DNA from: Thalassospira sp. HJ
GTDB taxonomy: Bacteria > Pseudomonadota > Alphaproteobacteria > Rhodospirillales > Thalassospiraceae
NCBI RefSeq assembly: GCF_000948415.1
Contig: NZ_JYII01000020.1
Span: 248,001-312,000, forward strand
Length of the DNA stretch: 64,000 bases
Direction: 5' to 3'
Shown: positions 33,268-42,345 of the stretch, in pieces
Layout: each line of letters starts with the position of its first letter
Position numbering within the stretch: position 1 is the stretch's first letter
Position numbers and translations under genes: made by a program
The notes under the pieces: generated by a model
What the model saw: the letters and a program-made list of their open reading frames with translations, nothing else
The model's database searches: none
What the model was told of the DNA's origin: nothing

Positions 33268-33798
33268 GTGAACCTGATTTTCCGACTGATCCGTGTGGTG
33301 ATCCTGTCCTTGTTGCGGCCCCGCCTGCACCCGCTTGATCCATCGACCCTGCATTTTCGGGCATGGCCGCTGGATCTTGATATCAACGTGCATATGACCA
33401 ATTCGCGCTATTTCGCCCTGATGGATCTGGGGCGGACGGAACTGATCGTGCGCAATGGCATCGCCAAGCAAATGCTTAAACGCAAATGGCAACCGGTCGT
33501 GTCAGGGTCGACCATGCGGTTCAAACGCGCGATCAAACCGTTTCAGAAATTCGCCCTCGAAACCCAGGCGCTCTATTGGGACGAAAAGGGGTTCTATCTT
33601 GAACAACGCTTTGTCGCGAATGGCAAGACACTGGCCCTTGGCGTCGTGAAGGCGGTCTTTGTTGGCCCGGATGGCATTGTGGCCCCCGAAGATGTCTGTC
33701 GGATGGTGGGTGCGGATGAAACATCCCCTTCCATGCCCGACTGGCTTTCGGGATGGCCCGAAATGGAAACCGCGATTGAAGCACGATTGGCGATTTAA
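33268..33798 (+). CDS. Hotdog-fold acyl-CoA thioesterase
   Basis: This 176-aa protein has an N-terminal hydrophobic stretch (LIFRLIRVVILSLL) that may bind membrane, and the hotdog-fold signature LDLDINVHMTNSRYFALMD near residue 40. That signature is typical of the 4-hydroxybenzoyl-CoA thioesterase/THEM6-like group. The GTG at 33268 with GGAG seven bases upstream is preferred; the longer frame overlaps the acyl-CoA dehydrogenase gene. In this operon it probably relieves acyl-CoA build-up or releases dead-end products. Confidence 0.85.
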   Translation: MNLIFRLIRVVILSLLRPRLHPLDPSTLHFRAWPLDLDINVHMTNSRYFALMDLGRTELIVRNGIAKQMLKRKWQPVVSGSTMRFKRAIKPFQKFALETQALYWDEKGFYLEQRFVANGKTLALGVVKAVFVGPDGIVAPEDVCRMVGADETSPSMPDWLSGWPEMETAIEARLAI

Positions 33799-33857
33799 CA
33801 CACACCAACAACCGGCAAACCGGGACACATGCGGAAAACCGCGCAGGAGGAAACACC

Positions 33858-34664
33858 ATGGCATCTGATGACGCCGTATTGCTCAACATCACTGATGGGG
33901 TCGCGACCATCACGCTGAACCGCCCGGATCGCATGAACGCCCTTGATCAGGCGATGGTCAGCGGCCTGTCCGCCGCCATGGACAAGATAGAGGCCAATAT
34001 TGCCGATATCGGTGCAGTTATTATCGAAGGATCGGGCGGCACGTTCATGGCCGGTGGCGATGTGAAGTTCTTCCATCAGGTATGCAAAGGCCCGGTCGAA
34101 GATGCGCGCTCCCTGATTGAGGCATTGATTGATCGGGTCCATGACATCGTTTTGCGCATCAATGCCCTGCCCCGTCCGGTGATTGCCAAACTCGAAGGGG
34201 CTGTTGCCGGATTTGGCGTCAGCCTGATGAATGCCTGCGACCTTGCCATTGCGGCCGAGGAAACCGTTTTTACCCTGGCCTATATCCATATCGGCACCTC
34301 GCCCGATGGCGGGGCGACCCATTCGCTGACGCGCTTGGTCGGCATGAAAAAGGCCAAGGAAATCGCCCTGCTGGGCGACCGGTTTGGCGCCGATGAAGCC
34401 CATGATTGCGGCCTGATCAACAAGGTCGTCCCGGCCGATCTGTTACCATCGGTCACCGCAAAATACGCCACCCGTCTGGCGACCGGCCCACGCGACGCGA
34501 TTGCACGTACCAAGGCGTTGCTCAATGCCGCCCCCAATGCCGATCTGCAGACCCAGTTGAAGGCCGAAGCCAAATCATTTGGCGATTGCGCCACCAGTGC
34601 CGATTTCCGCGAAGGTGTTACAGCCTTTGTCGAAAAGCGCACAGCGCGTTTTGGCAAATCATAA
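33858..34664 (+). CDS. Enoyl-CoA hydratase/isomerase family protein, probably isomerase-like
   Basis: This 268-aa crotonase-fold protein contains ATITLNRPDRMNALD and GGTFMAGGDVKFF (oxyanion hole). The two glutamates that catalyse hydration in true enoyl-CoA hydratases are absent: the first position reads GFGVSLMNACD and the second LAYIHIGTSPDGG. An aspartate in PDGG resembles PaaG-type isomerases. It is therefore more likely a delta3,delta2-enoyl-CoA isomerase than a hydratase, fitting degradation of unsaturated acids in an operon whose FadN-type enzyme already provides hydratase. GGAGGAAAC precedes the ATG. Confidence 0.88.
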   Translation: MASDDAVLLNITDGVATITLNRPDRMNALDQAMVSGLSAAMDKIEANIADIGAVIIEGSGGTFMAGGDVKFFHQVCKGPVEDARSLIEALIDRVHDIVLRINALPRPVIAKLEGAVAGFGVSLMNACDLAIAAEETVFTLAYIHIGTSPDGGATHSLTRLVGMKKAKEIALLGDRFGADEAHDCGLINKVVPADLLPSVTAKYATRLATGPRDAIARTKALLNAAPNADLQTQLKAEAKSFGDCATSADFREGVTAFVEKRTARFGKS

Positions 34665-34686
34665 AAAGAATTCAGGGAAGAATTTG

Positions 34687-35580
34687 ATGACGAGTCTTAA
34701 AGGCAAAACACTGTTCATCACCGGCGCATCACGCGGGATCGGCAAGGAAATCGCCCTGCGTGCCGCACGCGATGGGGCCAATGTCGCAATCATTGCCAAA
34801 ACCGATGAACCCCATCCGAAACTGCCCGGCACCATCCATAGTGCGGCGGCCGAAATCGAAGAAGCCGGTGGCAAGGCATTGGCCCTTAAGACCGATACCC
34901 GCGATGAAGACCAGATTGCCGAGGCTGTTGCCAAAACCGTCGAAACGTTCGGCGGGATCGATATCCTGATCAACAATGCCAGCGCGATCAATCTGACCCC
35001 GACCCTGAAAACCCCGATGAAGCGGTTTGATCTGATGCATCAGGTCAATACGCGTGCGAGCTTTGCCTGTGCGCAGGCCTGCCTGCCGCACCTTTTGAAA
35101 TCGGACAATCCGCACATCCTGACGATGTCACCACCGCCAAACCTGTCGCCGCAATGGTTTGCTAATCACACGGCCTATACGATTTCAAAATACGGCATGA
35201 GCCTGATCACCCTTGGTCTGGCGGCCGAATTTGCCGATGAAGGGGTTGCTGTAAACTCGCTTTGGCCGGTCACGGTTATTGAAACCGCAGCATTGAATAT
35301 GATCCCGGGTCTTGAACAGGGCCGCGCACGTACGCCGCAAATCATTGCTGATGCCGCGCATGCGATCCTGACCGCACCTGCGCGCGACGTCACGGGTGGC
35401 TTCTTTACCGATGAAAGCGTGTTGGAAGCAATCGGCGTGACCGATTTCGAACAATACAACCTGACACCGGGCAAACCGCCTTATCCGGACTTCTTCCTTG
35501 AGCTTGATCGCAACGGCAAGAACGACCCCGAGGTTGCAAAACTGCTTACGAAACTGGGCCGCTTTCACAAAGCAGCCTGA
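34687..35580 (+). CDS. Short-chain dehydrogenase/reductase, HSDL2-like
   Basis: This 297-aa SDR has the cofactor motif TGASRGIGKEIALRAA (residues 11-26), the NNASAI motif near residue 98, and the active-site YTISK (Tyr-x-x-x-Lys) near residue 163. The insert DEPHPKLPGTIHSAA is characteristic of HSDL2-like enzymes. Eukaryotic HSDL2 carries a C-terminal SCP2 domain; this protein ends without one, while a free SCP2 gene lies 11 kb upstream in the same putative regulon. AGGGAAG precedes ATG 34687; the longer frame to 34579 overlaps the isomerase gene. It is the last gene of the beta-oxidation operon. Confidence 0.9.
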   Translation: MTSLKGKTLFITGASRGIGKEIALRAARDGANVAIIAKTDEPHPKLPGTIHSAAAEIEEAGGKALALKTDTRDEDQIAEAVAKTVETFGGIDILINNASAINLTPTLKTPMKRFDLMHQVNTRASFACAQACLPHLLKSDNPHILTMSPPPNLSPQWFANHTAYTISKYGMSLITLGLAAEFADEGVAVNSLWPVTVIETAALNMIPGLEQGRARTPQIIADAAHAILTAPARDVTGGFFTDESVLEAIGVTDFEQYNLTPGKPPYPDFFLELDRNGKNDPEVAKLLTKLGRFHKAA

Positions 35581-35686
35581 CCGTCATGGCGCCGGGGAAG
35601 TGTGTGCTTCGGCGTCTCGTAGGGGCCTGATTTTACGGCTGTAGATGATCTGCACTGGAAATCGGGCTCACTCGCCCGCTGAACTC

Positions 35687-35716
35687 AACCCGCCCTTTGT
35701 GGCGGGTTCTTTTTTG
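35687..35716 (+). terminator. Rho-independent terminator of the beta-oxidation operon
   Basis: AACCCGCC (35687-35694) pairs with GGCGGGTT (35701-35708) around a CTTTGT loop, followed by CTTTTTTG. Confidence 0.9.
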
Positions 35717-35872
35717 TGCAAACACCATACAGGTTGCGCACATAAAGGCACCGCCACGGGGAGAATGGCGGTGCCGCCTTCGCTATAAAACGCCAAACGT
35801 CGAGGGAAACGTTGAGGGGTATGATGAAAAAGCGTGAAGCGAAGGAATAGGTATTTACGGGGTTGGCGCGGC

Positions 35873-36352
35873 TCAGGAAGCGCGACGTTCCAGTGTCTGG
35901 CGCGGCATTTCACAAGCCACAAGGCTTGGTGTCGGAAGCATCATCTGGACCGAAAGCGCCATACCAAGGTCGCGATGATCGCGTTTGGTATCCAGGAAAT
36001 GTTCCGACCAGATACCATCCCGGTTTGCTGAAAGAAACGCACAACGCAGCATCGAAAAACGGCTTGAGCCATGGCAGTCATGCTCGCCCGTCACCTGGAC
36101 CAACCAGCTGGCAATTGCATCATGGGCTGCCTGATCAAGAATGTCCTGCATGCTGGCCCGGTCATTGGCCGCAATGCTGTCTTCTGCAAGCGCATCACGA
36201 AGGGCATTGATCATGCGCTGACTGGCCTGCGGGGCAGTTACACCAAACGAACGCAGCCACGCACGTGCCGTATCTTCGATCAGGCGCGTCATCGCCGCCG
36301 ATTCAAATGCGGCATAGGTGAAACCCTGTTTTGCAACGGTCATGTCAGTCAT
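35873..36352 (-). CDS. Conserved-looking protein of unknown function downstream of opgH
   Basis: I do not recognise this 159-aa protein. It is soluble and mostly helical in appearance, starting MTDMTVAKQGFTYAAFESAA and continuing with an amphipathic segment RLIEDTARAWLRSFG. The C-terminal third contains HDCHGSSRFSMLRCAF and ends basic. It has no signal peptide or membrane helix. ATG 36352 has GGAGGG nine bases upstream, so translation is well supported. It lies 137 bases downstream of opgH on the same strand with no evident terminator between, so it may belong to the glucan operon. Confidence 0.7.
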   Translation of the reverse strand: MTDMTVAKQGFTYAAFESAAMTRLIEDTARAWLRSFGVTAPQASQRMINALRDALAEDSIAANDRASMQDILDQAAHDAIASWLVQVTGEHDCHGSSRFSMLRCAFLSANRDGIWSEHFLDTKRDHRDLGMALSVQMMLPTPSLVACEMPRQTLERRAS

Positions 36353-36489
36353 TCGTTTGGCCCTCCGGGCGGTGAACAATCAGCAATATTTAACGTGTTG
36401 TTAAGGATGAGCATCGCTGAAAAAACGCGGGATAATTTGCTCGAATCTGGGCGTTTTTGTGGCGCACAAAATCTTTTTAAAACAGGCGA

Positions 36490-38607
36490 CTAGCTAGCCG
36501 GTTTTGGCCCATCAACCGCCACGTGATCACGTCCTGCCATGATCTGATCAAGCGGTTTGACCGGCCATGACAGGATCAGAAGTTTTTCATCCCGCGTCAG
36601 GCTTTCGACACCAAGCCTCGCAAGCTTTTCATAGATGATCCCGATTTCGATCGCAGTCCGGGCATCAGGCTTGCGCACCGGCAACAAGGCCGAATGCAGC
36701 GCATTGGCATACGGATCTTCGATCAGGCGCAGCAACCCGTCTTTGACATCCTCATCACCGCTTTCGGCGTTGATGCGTTCTAGTGCGCGCAGCTCGTCAG
36801 GGCTGTCATATTCTTCGGGTGTGACGAAAAGCTTCATCCGGCGTGCGGCCTGCCCAATGGCAAGACTGCTGGAATAATGGGTCAGCCAGGGCGACAGGAC
36901 CAGACCCGCCAGAATGGGCGAAAGCCACCAGAAGAAAGCCGTATCAACAAAGACGGCAATCGCCCCCCAGATCAGACCAAGCACGATAATGGTGCGGTGG
37001 GTTTTCAGCGCTGCCTTGAACGGCACCCCGGCATCATCGCGTTCCTGCGCATCCCAGCCAACCTGATTACCGGTCAGGACAGAAAACACAAACTGCGAAT
37101 GCAGCATCATCATGATCGGGGCCTGCAGGGCGGAGTAAAGGGTTTCAAGCAAACCACTGGCCAGCACCATTACCCCGCCATACTGCTTGCGATCGCGGCC
37201 CAGACACACCATCAGGATCGAGATGATCTTGGGCAGAACCAGCATGCCGATGGTAAAGACTAGCAACACCAGCATTTCAAACGACCGATCCACCGGCCAT
37301 TGTGGGAACATGGTGAACTGACCGGGGAAGAAGCTATAGGTCAGCTGGGTGTTCTGAAGCGTCGCAATCGTCGAGCTCAGCAACAGCAAAAGCCACAGCG
37401 GCGATGACACAAAGCTCATCACCCCCATAAAGAAATGCAGTCGGCTTAGCGGTTTGAATCCAGGTGCCACCATCAGGCGCGCATGCTGCATATTGCCCTG
37501 ACACCAGCGACGATCCCGGATGGCAAAATCAATCAGGTTGGGGGGCAATTCTTCCCAGCTGCCTTCAAGCTGCGGAATCAGCCAGCACCGCCAACCGGCC
37601 TTGCGCATAAAGGCGGCCTCGACGAAATCGTGGCTCAGGATATGACCACCCATCGGCGGCTTGCCCGACAGCACCGGCAGGCCACAGCATTCGATGAACG
37701 CCTTGGTGCGAATGATCGCGTTATGGCCCCAATAGTTCGAACTGCCCATGCACCAGAAAGACAAACCTGCCGACATGGTCGGGCCATGCACGCGTGAAAT
37801 GAACTGCAAGATACGGGCAAACAGGGTCTGACGACCGGTCGGCTGCGGCGGGCTTTGAATAATCCCGGCATCCGGGTTGTTTTCCATCAGATAGGCCATA
37901 TTGACCATGGCCTCGCCCGACATGACGCTATCGGCATCAAAGACGATCATGTGATCGTAATTCGCCGCATAGGTCTCGCAGAATTCCTTGAGGTTGCCGG
38001 ACTTGCGTTCGGTGTTCTCCGCCCGGCGGCGGAAGAATATCTTGCCGCGTGCATTCAGATCCGCGCACGCCTTGGCCCATGCCATTTCCTCGGCAATCCA
38101 GATGTCGGGATCGCGGGTGTCAGACAGCACAAAGAAATGAAACGCATCAAGCTCGCCGGTCGCAGCCAGACTTTCATAGCTTGCGCGCAAACCGGCAAAA
38201 ACCCGGTTGGGATCTTCGTTATAGACCGGGATCACCACAACGTTCTTGGACCGCAGACGACCCTTGCGTGCGATCGGTTTCAGGCGTTTGAGCGTAATCG
38301 CATCAAGCTTCAAGCCGCGCAAGACCAGCCCGACAATGCCGGTAAAGAACGAAAGAGAAATCCAGGCAAAGTTGATGGTAAAGAACGCCACCACGACCAT
38401 TTCCATGATGGTCAGTTGATCTGCGCCCAAAACATCGGTCATCAGCCACGCGGCATAGGCGGTCGCCGCAATCGACGCCCCGAACAGGAAAAACCGCCGC
38501 GACCCGACACCGGGCCCGCGCAGCTTGACCGTCGGATCGCAAAACGCGTCATCTGGTCCGTCTACGGGGGCGGTCCCTTTGGCTGGGGTGTTGGCGGCTT
38601 CTGTCAT
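36490..38607 (-). CDS. opgH: Osmoregulated periplasmic glucan glucosyltransferase
   Basis: This 705-aa inner-membrane glycosyltransferase (GT2) polymerises glucose from UDP-glucose into the beta-glucan backbone and threads it into the periplasm. Two N-terminal hydrophobic segments (to about residue 80) are followed by the catalytic loop with VVIPVYNEDP, VFDADSVMSG near residue 222 and RDRRWCQGN near residue 366, then six or so C-terminal membrane segments. It is shorter than the E. coli protein (847 aa), mainly at the N-terminus. It lies 56 bases downstream of opgG, the usual order. Confidence 0.95.
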   Translation of the reverse strand: MTEAANTPAKGTAPVDGPDDAFCDPTVKLRGPGVGSRRFFLFGASIAATAYAAWLMTDVLGADQLTIMEMVVVAFFTINFAWISLSFFTGIVGLVLRGLKLDAITLKRLKPIARKGRLRSKNVVVIPVYNEDPNRVFAGLRASYESLAATGELDAFHFFVLSDTRDPDIWIAEEMAWAKACADLNARGKIFFRRRAENTERKSGNLKEFCETYAANYDHMIVFDADSVMSGEAMVNMAYLMENNPDAGIIQSPPQPTGRQTLFARILQFISRVHGPTMSAGLSFWCMGSSNYWGHNAIIRTKAFIECCGLPVLSGKPPMGGHILSHDFVEAAFMRKAGWRCWLIPQLEGSWEELPPNLIDFAIRDRRWCQGNMQHARLMVAPGFKPLSRLHFFMGVMSFVSSPLWLLLLLSSTIATLQNTQLTYSFFPGQFTMFPQWPVDRSFEMLVLLVFTIGMLVLPKIISILMVCLGRDRKQYGGVMVLASGLLETLYSALQAPIMMMLHSQFVFSVLTGNQVGWDAQERDDAGVPFKAALKTHRTIIVLGLIWGAIAVFVDTAFFWWLSPILAGLVLSPWLTHYSSSLAIGQAARRMKLFVTPEEYDSPDELRALERINAESGDEDVKDGLLRLIEDPYANALHSALLPVRKPDARTAIEIGIIYEKLARLGVESLTRDEKLLILSWPVKPLDQIMAGRDHVAVDGPKPAS

Positions 38608-38663
38608 CTGGCTTATCCGGGGTTATCTGTTTCTGGCTATCGCTGGCACTTGATCCCAAGGGA

Positions 38664-40421
38664 TCAGAAGGCCCACGGCATGGTCCAGGTCTCGCTCAGG
38701 ACCTTGTCCTGATAGAGGATGAAGGCGCGAAGATTGCTTGAGCTGGCATCACTGGTATTGACCAGATCAAAGATCACGCGCACGCCGCCATTTTCCGGAT
38801 CAGGCAGAATGCGAATGTTGCGGACCTCGCCCTCGGACGCGCTGATATCAGCACGCAGGTTCTTGGCGTCCTTGGTGAAATAATCCAGATCACCACCGGC
38901 AAAGTTCAAGACAAACCGTGTGCCGGCCTGATCTTCATTGCCCTGTACCGCCAGTCGCTGAATACGGGTATCGGTAGCCTGTGCCATGCCATGCAGGCCG
39001 GTGCCATCACGCGTCGCAGTCACACTATAGGCGACCTGCATTTCGCCACCGGCAGCCGGTTTGGTTTCAGGCACCCAATAAGCGACGATATTGTCGTTGG
39101 TTTCCGACGGGCTCGGGATTTCGACCAGTTCGATATGGCCCTTGCCCCATTTACCCTTCGGCGTCACCCAATAACCCGGCTGCTGATCAAAGCGTTTTTC
39201 AAGATCCTGATAATGATCGAAATTGCGATCGCGCTGCAAAAGACCAAACCCGATCGGGTTTTCATCCAAAAACGAGCTCATCTGCAGGTTTTCGGGATTA
39301 TCAAGCGGACGCCATAGCCATTCACCGCGGCCGTTATTGATCAGAAGCCCATCGCTTGAATGGACTTCGCCGCGATAATCATCAAAGAAACGGCGGCGCT
39401 GTTCGCCAAACAGGAACATGCCATTAAGCGGTGCGATGCCGATCTTTTCCACGCGATCACGGAAGAACAGATGGGCCTTGATATCGGCCTGACTGCGCGT
39501 TCCGGGCGTAATATCAAACTGATAGGCACCGGTGATACGTGCGCTATCCAGAAGCGCATAGACCGTGATGGTCTCGCTACCATCCGTGGGCTCGACAATC
39601 CAGAATTCACGGAAAACCGGGATTTCCTCGCCCGTTGGACCGGCAAGGTCGACGGCAAGGCCGCGCGCCATCTGACCAATCGACTGGCCCTGCCCCTGCA
39701 GGCGGAAATAGGACGCGCCAAGGAAACGGGTCAGTTCATCAGTACTTGTAACGTCTGATAACGGATACCGCAGGCGGAACCCGGCATAGTTCTGGGTGGA
39801 AAAGTCATTGCCCGACAGGCCTGTCTTGCCGAAATCAAACAATCCGGCTGAGAACGGAATGACCTGCACTTCGCCGCCTCGCACCAGATTGATGGTCACC
39901 GGCACGTCATACATCGTACCCGGATGGAACAGCTCCAGACTGAAATCGGTTTCGGCCGGGTTAAAGAATGCGCGCTGCGACTTGAAACGGATCTGTGCGT
40001 ATTCTTCGGCACTTAACCCCGAAAGCGCTTCGGGCAGTTCGCGATGCGGATTTTCAAACGGCTGGGTGGCCAGATTGCGCGCAAGATCCGTCACCATCGC
40101 CGGATCAAACATTACGGGTTTGGAAACATTGGCCTGTTTGGGCGCATCAGACGCATCTGCGGGCGCAACATCGGCTGCCACGTCTTCTGCGGGCGCCGCA
40201 TCACCAGTTGCTTCGCCATCCGCGACCGGGGCTGTCTTTGCGGTTTCCGCAGATGCTTCTACGGGCGCAGGTGCCTCACTGTTTGTCGCTGCCGGTGCTG
40301 GCGCATTTTCCTGTGCATGGATGGTTGCGGCCCCGCCAATCATGATCAGCGAGGATGCCACGGCACCCAAAAGAACATGTCTGAAGGGCAGCTTCATGTG
40401 CTGCTGAAAATGTTGCGTCAT
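38664..40421 (-). CDS. opgG: Glucan biosynthesis protein G
   Basis: This is a 585-aa periplasmic protein required for osmoregulated glucan synthesis or branching. A signal peptide (KLPFRHVLLGAVASSLIMIGG...IHAQ) is followed by about 70 residues of Ala/Pro/Glu/Asp-rich low complexity and then the MdoG domain (from about residue 95, beginning FDPAMVTDLARNLATQPF). E. coli OpgG is 511 aa, so the extra length is this linker. ATG 40421 was chosen over TTG 40439; ATG 40397, directly before the signal peptide, is also possible, and none has a strong ribosome binding site. Confidence 0.94.
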   Translation of the reverse strand: MTQHFQQHMKLPFRHVLLGAVASSLIMIGGAATIHAQENAPAPAATNSEAPAPVEASAETAKTAPVADGEATGDAAPAEDVAADVAPADASDAPKQANVSKPVMFDPAMVTDLARNLATQPFENPHRELPEALSGLSAEEYAQIRFKSQRAFFNPAETDFSLELFHPGTMYDVPVTINLVRGGEVQVIPFSAGLFDFGKTGLSGNDFSTQNYAGFRLRYPLSDVTSTDELTRFLGASYFRLQGQGQSIGQMARGLAVDLAGPTGEEIPVFREFWIVEPTDGSETITVYALLDSARITGAYQFDITPGTRSQADIKAHLFFRDRVEKIGIAPLNGMFLFGEQRRRFFDDYRGEVHSSDGLLINNGRGEWLWRPLDNPENLQMSSFLDENPIGFGLLQRDRNFDHYQDLEKRFDQQPGYWVTPKGKWGKGHIELVEIPSPSETNDNIVAYWVPETKPAAGGEMQVAYSVTATRDGTGLHGMAQATDTRIQRLAVQGNEDQAGTRFVLNFAGGDLDYFTKDAKNLRADISASEGEVRNIRILPDPENGGVRVIFDLVNTSDASSSNLRAFILYQDKVLSETWTMPWAF

Positions 40422-40657
40422 GCTTCTATCTGCTACCAACCGTTGGATTTTTCCGAAATTATTGGTTGCTGTTGTGCACAGAAAACAGGGCAGGAATGTG
40501 TCGTGATCAGGGTAAGAATCCGCAAAGCCACAACTGACAAGTTGCCCAAACGGATTGCTTTAATCCCGGACATGTCATTGGCAAAGCGTCATTTTTGCAT
40601 AGGCCGCAACGGAAAAACGCCGTGAAGAACCGCTTGACGGAAACGTAAAACCGGTTG

Positions 40658-41554
40658 TCAAACTGCCGATTGAAACGCGCCGCTTTCCGCGCTGGAATCG
40701 GCAAGCAATTCACGCGGCGAAACCTTGTGGCGCTGCTGGATGGCACGGGCCAGTGCCGTGGTGCTGCGATAGCCGACCTGACTTGCCACCGCCTGCAGTC
40801 TTTTGCCGTCACGCAACAGGCCAAAGGCCAGATCAAGGCGGATGGTTTGTAGGAAATCACCGGGCGATGTGCCCAGCAAATCACGAAAGCGGGCGGCAAA
40901 GCTCGCCCGTGACATGCCCGCAGTTTCAGCTTGGCGTTCGATCGACCAGTTTTCACCGGGCTTTTGATGAAGTTCGCCCACCACGCGCGCAATTCGCGGA
41001 TCCCGCAGGGCGGCAAGAATACCCGGCCGAACAAGGTTTTGCGCCTGACAATGACGCAACACCATCAACAACAACAGATCGACCAGAAGATTGATCGCGG
41101 TGCGTTGTCCGGGCTGCATGCCCTGTGATTCTGAAAACAGCTGGCCCGTGATGGCCTCAAGACCCAGGATCTCGTCAAACGGCAGCACCAGATATTCCGG
41201 AAGGCCAAGCTTGGCTGGGCTCAACCCCGTGTCAGGGAAATCGAGATTGGCACAGACAACCTCGGACCCCTGTTCTGGCGTATCGATATCGTGGGGCACG
41301 GGACTGCCAAACAGGACAACACCCGGCCGATCCAGAACAACCTGTTCGCGCCCATCAAACAGAACGCGCATGGCGCCACGTTGCAGGACATGCAGCATGC
41401 CCTGCTGTTGCGATGGTAGATCGTCCCGCCCCTGATGATGGCTGCTGCCGCAATGGGTTCCGGCAAAGATCACATCGCCGCGCGGGTGATTTCCGGCGAA
41501 CAGATCAGACAGAACATCCTTCTCAGACGAATTGCGTGCTTCCTCAGACAACAA
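40658..41554 (-). CDS. AraC family regulator with N-terminal cupin domain
   Basis: This is a 298-aa regulator. The N-terminal cupin-like sensing domain (residues 20-170, with LHVLQRGAMRVLF) and C-terminal double helix-turn-helix (residues 195-285, with WSIERQAETAGMSRASFAARF and LQAVASQVGYRSTTALARA) are clear. No ATG occurs before residue 50. The best start is TTG at 41554, with GGAG eight bases upstream, which is an unusual start codon. It is divergent from the YHS-domain gene 115 bases away, the likely target. Confidence 0.88.
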   Translation of the reverse strand: MLSEEARNSSEKDVLSDLFAGNHPRGDVIFAGTHCGSSHHQGRDDLPSQQQGMLHVLQRGAMRVLFDGREQVVLDRPGVVLFGSPVPHDIDTPEQGSEVVCANLDFPDTGLSPAKLGLPEYLVLPFDEILGLEAITGQLFSESQGMQPGQRTAINLLVDLLLLMVLRHCQAQNLVRPGILAALRDPRIARVVGELHQKPGENWSIERQAETAGMSRASFAARFRDLLGTSPGDFLQTIRLDLAFGLLRDGKRLQAVASQVGYRSTTALARAIQQRHKVSPRELLADSSAESGAFQSAV

Positions 41555-41669
41555 GTCACTTCTCCGACGGTAGTCTGTTTTCAGATTTCAAGACGACCTC
41601 TTGATGAACCAGTTCCGTGATCGCCTGCCAGTAAACACCAAGTGATCACCCCGTGAAGGAGATGAAAAG

Positions 41670-42209
41670 ATGACCAAACGTTCTAGCTTCTTGCGTTCCG
41701 CTGCCCTGGCTGCTGTCCTGGGTATTTCCGCAGTCGGCAGCATTGTTGCCACCACCGCACCGGCAAATGCCGCACAGGAAGTCAACATTGTCGATGGCTA
41801 TGCCCTGCAGGGTTTTGACCCGGTTGCCTACTTCACCGTTGGCGCCCCGACCCCGGGTAACTCTGAATTCAAGGCCGAACATGGTGGCGCGACCTATCGC
41901 TTTGCCAGCGCTGAAAACCGCGACCTGTTTAACGCCAACCCGGAAAAATACGCTCCGCAATATGGCGGGTTCTGCGCCTTTGGTGCAGCAATGGGCCGTA
42001 AATTCGGTGCCGATCCGCAGGCATGGCGCATCGTTGACGACAAGCTCTATCTGAACCTGAACAAAGAAATCCAGACCCGCTGGGTTGCTGATATCCCGGG
42101 CTTCATCCGTGGTGCTGACCACAACTGGGACATCATCGAGTCGATCGAAGACGCCAAACTGGCTGACGAGAAAATGGCGCCCAAAGGTCTGACCATCGGC
42201 GCTCAATAA
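41670..42209 (+). CDS. Secreted YHS-domain protein
   Basis: This 179-aa protein has a signal peptide (MTKRSSFLRSAALAAVLGIS...ANAA). The YHS domain (about residues 42-110) shows LQGFDPVAYFT, GATYRFASAENRDLF, and PQYGGFCAFGAAMG, with the conserved single cysteine. A C-terminal part of about 60 residues contains WDIIESIEDAKL. YHS domains are thought to bind metal or metallo-ligands, but the function of this secreted group is unknown. AAGGAG precedes the ATG. It is a single gene ending at a 13-bp hairpin and divergent from the AraC regulator. Confidence 0.9.
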   Translation: MTKRSSFLRSAALAAVLGISAVGSIVATTAPANAAQEVNIVDGYALQGFDPVAYFTVGAPTPGNSEFKAEHGGATYRFASAENRDLFNANPEKYAPQYGGFCAFGAAMGRKFGADPQAWRIVDDKLYLNLNKEIQTRWVADIPGFIRGADHNWDIIESIEDAKLADEKMAPKGLTIGAQ

Positions 42210-42270
42210 TCCCGATCTCTGGATGACGTAATCCGGGTCCCTCCCTGGCTCCCTGTTGCCCGGAAGAAGA

Positions 42271-42307
42271 ATGGCCGGCCCACACACGTGGGCCGGCCAT
42301 ATCTTGT
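42271..42307. terminator. Strong hairpin between the convergent YHS and ggt genes
   Basis: ATGGCCGGCCCAC (42271-42283) and GTGGGCCGGCCAT (42288-42300) form a perfect 13-bp stem with a four-base loop. The T-tracts on both sides are weak, so it may act as a bidirectional terminator. Confidence 0.75.
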
Positions 42308-42345
42308 TTCAGATGACTGCGACTGCCGATCTGAAGCAACTCCCG

